Positions 44,113 through 55,600 of a stretch of 64,000 bases of DNA are shown in pieces. The position numbers and the translations under genes are program-made. Every line of letters starts with the position of its first letter. Position 1 is the first letter of the stretch. This DNA comes from Knufia peltigerae (lineage: Eukaryota; Ascomycota; Eurotiomycetes; Chaetothyriales; Trichomeriaceae). The stretch is taken from contig JAPDRN010000002.1 of the NCBI GenBank assembly GCA_030247855.1, positions 248,001 through 312,000 of the forward strand, written 5' to 3'. The notes under the pieces are model-generated. The model worked only from the letters and a program-made list of their open reading frames with translations, searched no databases and was not told the DNA's origin.

Positions 44113-45024
44113 AATGATTCGCCAACCGTGCCGTATTTGGTCCATGCATTTATTGATCGACATGAAGAAAGTGTTCATGCTCGCTGGAGGAAAAACCCTA
44201 GAGATGTTATTTGAACTGGACGAATGTGTTAATTCTCCTCAGAAGGTTGCTCTTGTTAGACGTGTATGTAATACTACCTCAGCTGTTCCCTTCTAGAGAA
44301 AGCGACGTCTTTCGATACGCGTTCTCGATCGAAGTCCTGTTGTGATTGAGAGACGTCGGGTTCGTGATTCTTACATTACACAGTATGCCAGTGCATGGCC
44401 GCTGCATGTCACTGTTGGTCAACACCTCCAACACAATTACGCGCTGTAGCAGACCGCAGCTTACCGTTGAATTCTGTTGATGGGAATGAAGTACAGACAG
44501 GAGACACTTGTAACATGGCATTGTCATCAGTCGAGATCGAATTCATCGTCATTTGCTTGGCAACGTGATCTTCCCCCTCAAGCTGCGTCTCGCTTGCTAT
44601 CTTTCGTCCTCCCCCGAATCGCAACTCATGATATCTTCTTCACATATCGTCTGAAGAGCCTACTCGAAGCTCGTCAGTTTTTGTTTTCCACTCGTGGCCT
44701 CGTTGCGGAACACACCCTGGGATTGAATCGCCAGGCGGCAGCGAAGTCCCAAGCTCCGGGTATCGAGTCCTACCCCAAAAGCCCAGCGCTATCGTTTTGC
44801 TACATTGCACACCTCCGTGTCAGCTGCTCTGGCTTTCTATGCCATCCTGAATTCCATGATTGCTACGGGATACATTTCCCATCTCCCATACTAGCGCACT
44901 CTTGTCTGAGACGAATCCCCACGCCGATTGTACGAGCCGGCTGGAGGCACGCGCGAAATATTGGACTACGAGTCAGTCTTTGACATCAGAGCGGCTTCGG
45001 TGTGGCTGTGGGCAATAGTGGAGG
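44113..45024. other. Intergenic region
   Basis: About 910 bp. A 168-codon plus-strand open frame (44477-44983) has no domain or reasonable composition and probably lies in the leader or promoter of the next gene. Confidence 0.5.
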
Positions 45025-45880
45025 ATGGCAGACTTCTCGCTGGTGCCCAGTGGACATGGCAGCAACTACACTGGTATGCTCACGAGGAGCATCGTCTTCT
45101 CAGTGGCTCTCTTTGTCTTTTTGGCCGGTAAGACCACAACGCGAGCACAAATAAAGATGAGACTAACGCTGTGTCGGACAGCCTCGGGCATGACTATCGC
45201 CTCCATCATTGTTCCCAATTGGATCGCGTTCGATGGAAGCACGGTATGTATCTGCACCGTGTCTCGAGGCCTAGATTCTAATTCTTGATAGTCACATGGC
45301 GATCCTGTCCATTATACCTATGGCCTCCATCGAAGGTGCTCCAGCACCAATATCCCCCCCTCCTTCGACAGTCGCTCGACGAGTTCCAATGTGATGGCCG
45401 ATTCCCTTCAATGTGTTCAGTTCCCAAGATATAACGACTGTCGTGGAGACGATCGATATTTTTGTAGTATGTGGAGGTCTGTTGGGTTTTTGATGTCCTT
45501 CGCCGTGGTTTTGGAAGGCATGACGATTGCGGCCTTTGCCATTCTACTCGTGGGAGGTAAACAAAAGAGAGAACAAGGCTGGGGGGTGCTTACAATCTTG
45601 GTTGCTTTGGCCGCGTTTGTACAAGCCATCGGTATGGCTCTGATGGTAAGGTTACCCTTTTTCCAGACATTGCTTTCGTGGTCATCAAATGCTGACTCTG
45701 CCATAGGCTTATCTTTACGAAAACGACGAAAGATTTTTCTCGGGATGGTTCTTGGACAAGAGCTGGACCATGTGCACAATTTCTTGGAGTTTCCAGGCAG
45801 TCTGCGCCATTGCTATTACGCTTGCCGCGGTCGTTCTTCCGAGCGAGGGAGGTTATGAATTGATTCCGGACCATGCTTAA
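45025..45880 (+). CDS. Four-TM SUR7/claudin-like membrane protein
   Basis: Four exons (45025-45127, 45182-45243, 45292-45645, 45707-45880; introns of 54, 48 and 61 bp) encode 230 residues. Hydrophobic segments sit near residues 20-45 (IVFSVALFVFLAG then TIASIIVPNW), in the SVGFLMSFAVVLEGMTIAAF area, in ILVALAAFVQAIGMALMAYLY and near the C-terminus (CAIAITLAAVVLP). Between TM1 and TM2 is an external loop with conserved Cys residues (HRRCSS, LQCVQFPRYNDC, FCSMW). This arrangement matches a fungal tetraspan family related to SUR7/PalI and claudin-like proteins, found at the cell cortex or plasma membrane. The exact role is unknown. The exon joins restore the family pattern (FLAGASGMTIASIIVPNW, GDPVHYTYGLHRRC). 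Confidence 0.83.
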
Positions 45881-47009
45881 AACCAGGAAGAAACACTAGA
45901 CATACATGTTGGCGCAGGAAGGCGAATTATACGGGGTTTCTCTAGCGAAATTGACTCTTTTGAGCACGATCTCCCCTGGTGGTGTCGAGCAAGAGTCGGC
46001 GTCCATGGAGTGTGTAGATGCTGTTTATGTGAGCGCAATGGATGATCTTCACATCAGGGGAGTGGTGGACTATGCGCCGTAGCATTTCTCTGAGCCTTTA
46101 CACCATGCAGCCTTGTTGGAGTCTCGGGCATAGATACGGAGTTGTAATGGTACCCATTGCTACCTGTTGTCGCTGATTTGAGTACTTTTTGATTACTTAT
46201 TGCTTCACTGAGGTCTCGCTTGAAAGTACGGAGTAATAAGTGACAATCTATTGAGCATGCTAAGGAAATGAGGCTTTACCCTGACACGCATTGGCCTGCC
46301 CTGAATGGCCTAACTCGGGACTTGCAGAGGTGCCCTTGCTGTTGCCGATACGGAGTCGGAGTGTCCGTGGCATGGACTTTTCCCCTGATGTTTGAATTAC
46401 TGTTCATATCGGAGATGCTAGATTTTATCGTATGCACTCGTATGCAAGGGTTATGCACTATACGGGTACTGAAGCGGTTATCATGTTGCTCACATGCCTG
46501 TGTCAGGTATTCCGGAAACCGCTCCTTGGGGCAAAGTTATATATATTTCTTATATACGAAATACGAATATTCTCAAACTCCGAGCACCGAGGTACTTCTG
46601 TTTTCTACGGGCCAACATTCTCTCCGTCCTTGTTCCACAACATCATCATCTCTCACTGCCCACAAGAGGCCGTGCAATTAGCAATGCGACGGGGATTCCC
46701 ACAGTTCAGTCCAAGATCCCGATCGCAACGGGCCTGATGTTATTGTTTCTTGGAAAAGGCGCATGATTGCCTTCTTACAGTAGGACTTGCGACTCGTCGC
46801 CGCCCTGACGCGTTTTGATTTTCGTCCGAGACCATCGCCATAACATCATATGTCTTTTTATTTCACGTTGCCTGATGTCAATCATTTCCAAACTTCCACA
46901 ACATATATACGTTGCGTTGAGCTGACTCGGCAGGACCTATTTTCTTTTCCTTTGATCTTCCGTACTAATTAACCCCTGCCATTCATTACCCGTTACTCGT
47001 TCACTCAGC
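45881..47009. other. Intergenic region upstream of CYP505
   Basis: About 1.13 kb. It contains one exact TACGGAGTA (46227-46235) and two partial copies near 46135 and 46350. Short open frames show no motif. The CYP505 promoter is at the right end. Confidence 0.5.
46904..46910 (+). promoter_or_regulatory. TATA-like element of CYP505
   Basis: TATATAC about 106 bp before the ATG at 47010. It is a weaker match than the other TATA boxes noted. Confidence 0.4.
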
Positions 47010-50000
47010 ATGGCATATCCAATACCACAACCGCCGACGGTGCCCATCCTCGGAAATGTCTGGGACTTGGACCCAAAGAATTCCATGCAGAGTCTTGTCC
47101 ATCTAGGAGAGAAATACGGTATTTTGGACAGGTTACCTCACAAAACGACATTGCGCTGAGACCATTGAACCACAGGGCCTATTTTCAAATTATCCTTGGT
47201 TGGACGGGATCGATATTTCGTCACGTCGGCGGCCTTGCTCGACGAACTTTGTGACGAACGTCGATTCTGCAAAGCGGTTTCTGGAGGACTCCAGGAAGTG
47301 CGACACGGCGTCAAAGATGGACTCTTCACTGCCTACAATGGCGAACACAACTGGGAAGTTGCCCATCGAACATTAGTGCCGGCATTTGGACCTATTGGCA
47401 TCCATGACATGTGTAAGATCCTCTTCAAGGCTGAGAAGACCGGCAAAGAGAGAGCGAAACCCCAAGCTAAGATCTGACCTTGTAGACGATGAGATGTACG
47501 ATATTGCGACACAACTGGTTGCAAAGTGGGCACGAGTTGGATCCGACGAGAAGATCAACGTGACTGACGACTATACTCGCCTAACCTTGGATTCCATTGC
47601 TCTCTGTGCCATGTCAAAACGATTCAACTCCTTCTATTCCGAGACGATGCACCCTTTCGTCAACGCGATGGTTGGCTTCCTTCTCGAAAGTGGTCGACGG
47701 GCGTCGCGCACCCGTCTAGAATCCTTGTTCAACAGAGCGGCAGCTCGGAAATTCGAAGAAGACATAGCGACCATGCAAAGCGTCGCGGAAGAAGTGATCG
47801 CGTACCGAAAATCTAATCCAACCGACAAAAAGGACCTTTTGAATGCCATGCTGTACGGAAAAGATCCCAAGACCGGCGAACGCCTCACGCACGAAAGCGT
47901 CGTGAACAACATGATTACGTTCCTGATTGCGGGCCACGAGACCACGTCCGGAATGCTTTCCTTTGCCACCTATTACCTGGTCAAGAATCCGGACATCATG
48001 AGGAAAGCCCAGGCGGAGGTCGATGCTGTGGTCGGTAAAGGCCCGGTGTCGGTTCAACACATGTCAAAGCTACCGTACCTCGAAGCCATCCTCAGAGAAA
48101 CTCTTCGACTTCAGCCAACGGCCCCGGCGTTCCAAATCCGGGCGCTGGACACCGTCGCGGGCCCTACCGTGCTTGGTGGTAAATATCATATCCCACACGA
48201 GGCGTCGATAGTGGCCCTTTTGCCCAGCATCGGTAGGGACCCCGAAGTCTTTGGTCCGGACTGCAATGACTTTGATCCCGAAAGAATGAACGCAGAAAAC
48301 TTTGCAAAACTACCAAAGAATGCATGGAAGGTAAGTTTTAAGCTCGTTTGAGAGACGGACGTTTTCTGTCGGGGGCTAATATTCGTTGGATAGCCATTTG
48401 GAAATGGAGCCAGAGGATGTATCGGCCGACCGTTTGCCTGGCAAGAAGCAATCTTGACACTTGCTCTTGTTCTGCAAAACTTCAACCTGAGAGGCGACGA
48501 TCCTTCGTATCAACTCCAGATCAAGCAAACCCTGACCATCAAACCCGACAACTTCTTCATCCGGGCGACGTTGCGGGACGGCATTGACCCTTTGAAGCTC
48601 GAGAAGAAGATGTACGCCGCTCCAGCAGAATCGAACGATGCTGCTGCTGTGCAAAAAAATCATCATGGAGCCGTCAAATCGGCCGATGCGGGCAAGCCCA
48701 TGTTGGTTCTGTATGGTTCCAACTCTGGAACCTGCGAAGGACTCGCGCAGAGCCTCGCCGGCAGTGCTGGAAATCGAGGGTATTCCGCGACCGTCAAATC
48801 ACTTGACGCGGCCGTTGATCAGTTACCGACCAAGCAGCCCGTCGTGGTCATCACTGCGAGCTACGAGGGCAACCCACCCGACAACGCGGGCGTCTTTGTT
48901 GAATGGCTGCAGAATGTGCCCTCCGAAGAGAAGCTCAAGGACGTCCAGTTCGCCGTCTTTGGCTGCGGCCATCACGACTGGGTGACGACGTACCAGAAAG
49001 TGCCCAAACTCATCGACACCGAGCTTTCTCGCCGGGGCGCGCAGCGGATCGCCAGCCGCGGCGAGTCCGACGTTGCGCTTGGGACCATCTTTGATGATTT
49101 CGATGTCTGGCAGGACGAGAACCTGTGGCCTGCGCTCTCTGCGGACGCTGACCCTGCAGAAGACGTCGCGGAGGGTCTCGACATGGAAATCAGCACCACC
49201 ACTCGCGCGTCACATCTACACCATAAGGTCATGGATGCCCTCGTGGTGGAGAATGTACGACTGACGTCGGCCGATTCCCCAGAGAAACGAAACACCACCT
49301 TCAAACTGCCCACGAACCTGACCTACGAGGCTGGCGACTACCTCGCCGTGTTGCCCGTCAACGCTGTATCGACCATCTCGAGGGTCCTCCGACGATTTGG
49401 GCTGCCCTGGGACGCCATGATGACGCTGCAAAAGGGGTCACATACGACCATCCCCACCGAGGTCGCCATGCCCGTCACGGCGGTTTTGGGTGCTTACGTC
49501 GAGCTCAATAGCGTGGCGACACGAAAAAACGTCACGACGCTCGTCAAGTATACCGGTGCCAGCGATGAGAATCTGGCCGAGGAACTCGCCGCCACGACGG
49601 GACAGCTATCGGTGCTGGAGATTCTCGAGAAACATCCCACTCTCAAAGTGTCGTTCCCGGTTTTCTTGTCCATGTTGACCCCGATGCGTATCCGACAATA
49701 CTCCATCTCCTCCTCACCCCTGAACAACCCGACCGAGGCGAGCATCATGTATTCGGTGGTGAATTCTTCTGGATCTGGCACTGGCACTGGCACTGGCACT
49801 ACCACGGGCCCGCGCATCGGTGTGGCCACCAATTATCTAAAGTCCCTACAACCCGGGTCGACCGTACAGATCATGATCAAAAAATCACACCCTTCATTTC
49901 ATTTACCGCGTGACCCCAAGACCCCCATCATCATGGTATGTGCCGGGACGGGGCTCGCGCCTTTTATGGGTTTCGTACAAGAACGTGCCGCTAGATTTGC

Positions 50001-50472
50001 GGCGGCGGCGACGGCCACAGGTGTTGGTGGTGGTGGTGGTGGTAATAACGGCGGTGGTGATGGTGCATCGGCAAGTGAGAACAACAATTTTGGAGAAGCC
50101 GTGTTGATCATAGGTTGTCGACACCCCGAACAAGACCGACTTCATGCAAAACAACTGGCCGAGTGGCACGACAAGGGTGTCGTCAAGGTGTTTTACGCCT
50201 ACAGTCGGGACCCGGAAAGTTCGGACGGCTGCAAGTACGCCCAGGACCGGCTCTGGCGCGAGAGGGAAGTGGTGAGTGACTTGTTCGACAAAGGCGCCAG
50301 GGCTTACATCTGCGGGAGCAGCGCCCTCGGCAAAGGTGTGGGACAGGTCGCGGCCAGGATGGCGGTCGAGGGGGCACGGAAACGGGAGGGCAAGGAAATC
50401 ACCTTGGACAAAGGTCTGGAGTGGTGGGAAGGACTTCGAGGTGAGAGATATGCCGTCGACGTTTTTGACTGA
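47010..50472 (+). CDS. Self-sufficient P450-reductase fusion (CYP505 family)
   Basis: Four exons (47010-47118, 47176-47412, 47486-48330, 48394-50472) encode 1089 residues. The P450 half has FLIAGHETTSGM in the I helix, ILRETLRLQPTAP (ExxR) and PFGNGARGCIGR with heme ligand Cys406. The reductase half has an FMN domain (LYGSNSGTCEGLA, ITASYEGNPPDNAG), an FAD-binding RQYSISSSP and NADPH-binding VCAGTGLAPFMGFVQ and IIGCRHPEQD, ending in VDVFD. This is the soluble fungal equivalent of bacterial P450-BM3 (P450foxy/CYP505), which hydroxylates fatty acids near their omega end with NADPH and oxygen. There is no membrane anchor. Two odd low-complexity inserts, one Gly/Thr-rich (residue about 860) and one Gly/Asn-rich (about 940-965), lie in the reductase half. 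Confidence 0.95.
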
Positions 50473-50619
50473 GACCAAATATACCCACCCCGCTTCAGGG
50501 CTTTAGTATGCGCACCAATCCGTACCTAGGAAGGAAGAGTGTACAAATCTAGATAGATTAGAGTAATTTTATACAAGCTATACCAAAGTATACGGAACTG
50601 CCATGGCATGCTCTCCTCT

Positions 50620-51795
50620 CTACCAGAGAGCATGTTGTCGTTGAGCAGTAATCTTTCTATCGGGCAAGTGAACCCACATACTCTTTCCCATCCTCTTCCT
50701 CAACGCCTTGGCTTCCTTTTCCGCATTTTCTCTGGTCCGCGTCTTCTCCTCCTTCAGGAGCACGCTGATGCCGGTCTGCGGAGGACGCAACATGTACACA
50801 CGGCCTCGTGCTCGGAACTCAGGCTCCTTTCCATACGGACCTCGATTCGTCCATGCCTGTGCCACATAAATATCGGTCTGTTCAGGGGTGTGACCTTTCT
50901 TGAGAGCTTTGGCGGGCGTTTGGTGAGGAAGAGGCCGGGTTTCGCTGGGATCTTGACCGGCGGGCGTCGTCGTCGCATCCTTGCTGCCGCCCTGAGCGGC
51001 CCCGAGACCCATGCCCTTCATGACGACGGCTTCGTCGCGGGCCTGGATCAGGTGTTGCCGCACCTCCTGAGCCACCTTTTTCTTGGAAAATCTCATTTGC
51101 AGGATGGCTTCGTCGATGGATTTGCCTGCAATCTGTCGAGCAAGCGGGGCCAGCTTCTTCATCGACGTCTTGAAGAAATGCGACCGAGATAGATGATTGC
51201 GTTCCGACCGTGCAATCCTCATCTCTTTGTTGGGTCGACCCCGACGTCTCAGGTCCCTGATCACCATCTTCCGTTGCCATCTCGACCGGGCGGTAGGACG
51301 AGGGTTGAGGACCTGGGCCATATTCTCCGGATTACGTTGCAGCAATGATTCATCCTCTTGTACCCCGGACTCTTTACGTTGGACGAGATCTTCGCCGAAC
51401 AAGCTTGACGACGAGAGGCCACCAAGTTTGAAATTCCGTTCCTGTTCGGCCTGTTCATCCTTGAGTCTCTGCGCGGCTCGTTTCCGGGCAACTTCCAGCC
51501 GCTGCTTTGTCGTCATGGTCGTAGAAGATGGTGCTTTTGCCGGCTTTTGCGACTTAGGGGTCGAGACGGCGTGCTCAGTGGTTGTGGTGGACGCCCTGCG
51601 TGACGTGGAGGAGTGGAAAGTTCGCTGAGAGCCAAGATAAAGACCAGACATTAGAGGACAGAGGTCATGGGAGGAGTTTGTCTGCAAGCGATACGAGCGG
51701 GCTTCAAGTGTGTCAGTTGTATTGAAATTGCTAGACGAAGCATTGGGGGACTTGCCTCGAAAGAGCTGTCGTAAAGCTGTGTTTTGGGGCTTCAT
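50620..51795 (-). CDS. MRPL22: Mitochondrial ribosomal protein uL22m
   Basis: A single exon of 391 residues. I start at 51795 because the protein then begins MKPQNTALRQLFRGK and reaches FHSSTSRRAS at about residue 60, a good presequence with a plausible cleavage region. An upstream in-frame ATG at 52089 would put about 98 poorly fitting residues before it. The C-terminal half is the uL22 fold: SMKKLAPLARQIAGKSIDEA, ILQMRFSKKKVAQEVRQHL, then YVAQAWTNRGPYGKEPEFR and ARGRVYMLRPPQTGISVLL. uL22m lines the exit tunnel of the large subunit in the mitochondrial matrix. The basic, coiled N-terminal part is a normal fungal extension. The gene converges with CYP505 at 147 bp. Confidence 0.9.
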   Translation of the reverse strand: MKPQNTALRQLFRGKSPNASSSNFNTTDTLEARSYRLQTNSSHDLCPLMSGLYLGSQRTFHSSTSRRASTTTTEHAVSTPKSQKPAKAPSSTTMTTKQRLEVARKRAAQRLKDEQAEQERNFKLGGLSSSSLFGEDLVQRKESGVQEDESLLQRNPENMAQVLNPRPTARSRWQRKMVIRDLRRRGRPNKEMRIARSERNHLSRSHFFKTSMKKLAPLARQIAGKSIDEAILQMRFSKKKVAQEVRQHLIQARDEAVVMKGMGLGAAQGGSKDATTTPAGQDPSETRPLPHQTPAKALKKGHTPEQTDIYVAQAWTNRGPYGKEPEFRARGRVYMLRPPQTGISVLLKEEKTRTRENAEKEAKALRKRMGKSMWVHLPDRKITAQRQHALW

Positions 51796-52660
51796 AACGA
51801 TGGGAAGCCACCAGCAGGGCGCTGGTTTGAGTGAAGAGAGAGAGTTTCGTAATTCAAGCTGTGACAGTCCAAACTGAGGTTTCTTTGACTGCGGTATAGC
51901 TGAAGTATTGTCTCGTAGTATGGACAGAGGTACTCGTACTCGTACCTGTGAGACTTTGATTCCGAGCAGAGCGCAGGCTTGGCGATAGAAAGACTTGCTT
52001 AGCAAATCAACCGCTGCGGATAAAGAAAGTCCCCTAATAAAATTAATACGAGCTTCTTCTTCGTATCCCGGAATAACAAGGGCAATCATCCATCAACTTT
52101 CTTTTAGCGGCACCGGGCGGGTGGCACCAGAGGCTAAAGCCTATTATGAATTGACCCTTAAGGTCCCTTTAGGCCCTCTAGGTCCCTCTAGGTGCCCCGT
52201 ACGTCGATATTTTCCGGTGGTACTCCGTACAGAGACCTGCCTAGGCATCTTAAGTTATTAGGCGTAATGCGAGGCTCGCTAACAATTCCCTGCGCCAGAC
52301 TGTGAACCCTGTAAGCGTCTCGTCAAATCCAGGCCGCGTCTGGCCTTCTGACATACAAACTGCTCGGCTTCGAACATCGACTGCCCTTGTGTTAGGTCTG
52401 CTTCTGCTATACCCAACGTCGCACAAATCAGCTGTGGCCTCTGGTGGACTGCTCAACCTCCCCTTCCTCTTTGCTGTGCTGTGTATGCGCCGCCTGAACA
52501 CAGCCTGTTTCTTATGTGCGAGGGCCAACACTGAGGTCCATCTCGATGGCCGCAATATCGATCACAGACGATACAGATAAACCATTCGAAAGTATTGAAG
52601 AAGACACAATCACTGTCTGAGTTGGGTGCCTGATCGTTTGGTAGCCCTTCGCGCACAAAC
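51796..52660. promoter_or_regulatory. Divergent promoter, MRPL22 / PRP24
   Basis: About 865 bp between two divergent housekeeping starts. An exact TACTCCGTA is at 52221-52229. Tandem ACTCGT words are near 51931. No TATA box is evident on either side. Confidence 0.5.
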
Positions 52661-55600
52661 ATGGACATCAATTCACTGCTGTCTCCGTCAGAAACACCGC
52701 GTTCAAATTCGTTGACTCCAACAAGTGCGGAATCGGTGAAATCTCCCTTCAAGCATGTCCAGCGGACGCATACTGGCACAGGCAGTCAACTTGCCGCAAG
52801 TTCACCTTTGTCACGGTCGATCCTTCCACCCTCCAGTATTCCCGCGCATGTGAGAAGTCCTTCGCAACAGCCATCCCACTCATCGCCTCTGATCAGTCCT
52901 GTTCCAGCTGCCACACTCTCTGGGCATTTCTCACGCTCCTCATCGTCGCAAAACATCGAGACTCTGGCCGAGCTGGGATCTCACTCGCACCCGTCGAAAA
53001 CAACTCCTCCAATCCTGTCGAGTCACGATTCCTCTGACTCCCAGAAATCATCCGCTGGCCTATTTCCTCGTTTGACCTCTGCTGGGTCGACCTCCAACCC
53101 CCGCGCCTCGTTCGATATCGCCATGGTCGAGACACCTCAACAAGTCCTGCGGGTCGACTATTCCGAGACTTCTCTTTCACTAGAGTCACAAGAGAGACTG
53201 GCGGAATTGGTCGCCTACATTCAAGAAATGCCATCAATGTATGAGGCTCACAAGGAAATCATCAAAATTCTACACCAAGGCTTTGTCGATCACATTTATC
53301 CCTCGTCAAGTCCCAACGCTCGCAGAGATCCTCGAACGTATGAATTGCTCTCCGAGTTGCGACAGGCTCGAGAAAACTTCGACAAGTTGTTCGCAGTTGG
53401 GGAAGAGCAATGGCTGGACTGGCTTCAGGACGAAAGCATCCTTGCTCAAACCGCCGAAGAGCGTGTGAATGTCGTGGACAAATGCCGCCGAGCAGTTGAG
53501 GAAGAGCATGGCAGCGCCCGTTTATGGATCACCTATGGTGATTGGGTATTACATTGCTACAAATGGGCGCTTGATCCTCCTACCGATATCGAGGGAGAAA
53601 ATGGTGAGGCTGAACGACTCGTGGGTCGCGAGGTCTTCGACTGGAAGCTTGTCCTCGATATCTGGGACAAGGCGATCCATTCCACAAAACACGACATGGC
53701 TCAGAGTCATGAGGTCTGGGATAAATACATGATTGTGAGATTCGGAGATGTTGGTCAAAAGCTGTCGCCAGCTGATACTGCAAGCGCTCTCGACTTATTC
53801 CAGGCCCGACTTCGCGTTCCCCACGCCATGTGGGAGCAAACCTTCCAGTCATTCTCTTCCTTTATCTCTGCCAATCTCCCCGCAGAGTACGAGACCATCA
53901 TGTCCGCGACACTAAGGGAATCATCCACGGCCAAGGAGATATTTGCGGAGCGAGATACTTTTGAAAGTGCGCTTCGGCAAGCTCAGGACAATGCCGATCA
54001 GGCGCTAGAATACTCGACTTTCGACCAATACATTGTCTTTGAGCGCACCGAGCAGGAGAAGGTCACGAAGAGACGTAACATCAAGGGCAAACGTCACATC
54101 AAAGTCGTAGAAAACACGGAGTTTGACATGGTTGCAGCCCTCTACGCTAGAGCCGTGCTTCGTTTCCCAGCAGTTGTTACTATTTGGGAAGCACATTTTG
54201 ACTATCTAGTGGAGAGGTCAAGGTCTGATCTACTCCCGCTACTTGGACGAGCTACGAAACATTGCCCGTGGTCTGGAGCGCTTTGGAAGCAGTATCTGCT
54301 GACATCGGAAATTGCAGAAGTGGACTTTGATGAGACTGAAAAGATCAAACACAAAGCCACAAGTACTGGGCTCCTAGACGCTGCAGGAGTTGATCAAGCC
54401 CTAATTATCTATGATGCTTGGTGTGGCTATCTTCTCCGACGCACGAAGCGACCGGAGGCGACGGAAGAGGATGCAGATGTCGCTGAAATGGGTATCAGGT
54501 CATCTATCGAGGCGGTGCAAAGCCTTGCATCAAAACAAGGCTCCAGTCCCGATTTTGATTCTTCATTCAGGCTACAGAGGAAATATGTCGAGTATCTCAA
54601 GTCGCAAGGCCGTTTCGACAATGCTCGAGCACAGTTCGATGACGCCGTAGCAGATTTCGGGAAGTGCTACAAATTCTGGCTAACTTTCTACGAGTTTGAG
54701 TTGCAGAAAAGTGTGCAGATGGCGTTCATACAGCATGGTGGTGGGGAGCGCCTTTCGACACTTTGGTCGGCTCCATTCGCCGTCGGAGTTCTAAAACAAG
54801 GACTTCAGTACCCGGGGTTGGACGAACCCGAACACCTTGTAGATGCACTCTTGGACCATTGCGAGGATTGTGAAGATGCGGACGAGCTGCAACATGCACT
54901 GGGTCTTGCACGTAAGGTACAGAAAGATGTCGTCGAGAGGAAGCGCTTGGAGGCCTTACAAGCAGAAAACATTGCACTCTCATCACAAAAGGCTGAACAA
55001 CAAGCATCCAGCCGTACTGAGGACGTTGCGAATGGTCTCCACATTGGTAAACGGAAACGGGAAGATGATATCCAAGAGACTGATAACAAGAAACGAAATA
55101 CAACCGCGGATGAGATGCAACAGTCTGTTGAAGACACTCTCGGGCAAGATGAGCTGCTTAAACGTGATCGCGAGCATTCCAGTATTTTGGTACGCAATCT
55201 GCCGGGCAATGTCCACGAAAACAAAATCCGACAGTTCTTCGACAGCTGTGGCGTCGTCAAGCATGTGAAATATTTGGCAGAGGAGAACAGCGCTGTTGTA
55301 GAGTTCGAGGATGCAGACGCCGCGGCGTTCGCTCTGTCCAGAGACGGTCGAGAATTTGAGGGAGCCGAACTCTCGGTGGTGCTGAACACTGGATCGACCC
55401 TATACATCACCAATTATCCCGCCACAGCTGATGACGCCTTCATCCGAAACCTATTGCGACCGTACGGCGAGATCATCAGTGTGCGCTTTCCGTCCTTGCA
55501 GAAAAACAAGCGACGTAGATTCTGTTATGTCGAGTTCAAGCTTCCAAGTGAAGCACGTGCCGCAACCGAACTGGATGGCAAGGAAGTTGATGGCTTGCAG

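Noticed and set aside
44477..44983. 168-codon plus-strand open frame upstream of the four-TM protein
   Set aside because: No family features. It does not join in frame to the clear first exon at 45025.
51796..52089. N-terminal extension of MRPL22 from an upstream ATG
   Set aside because: The extension would bury the presequence about 98 residues into the protein; the ATG at 51795 gives a normal mitochondrial start.
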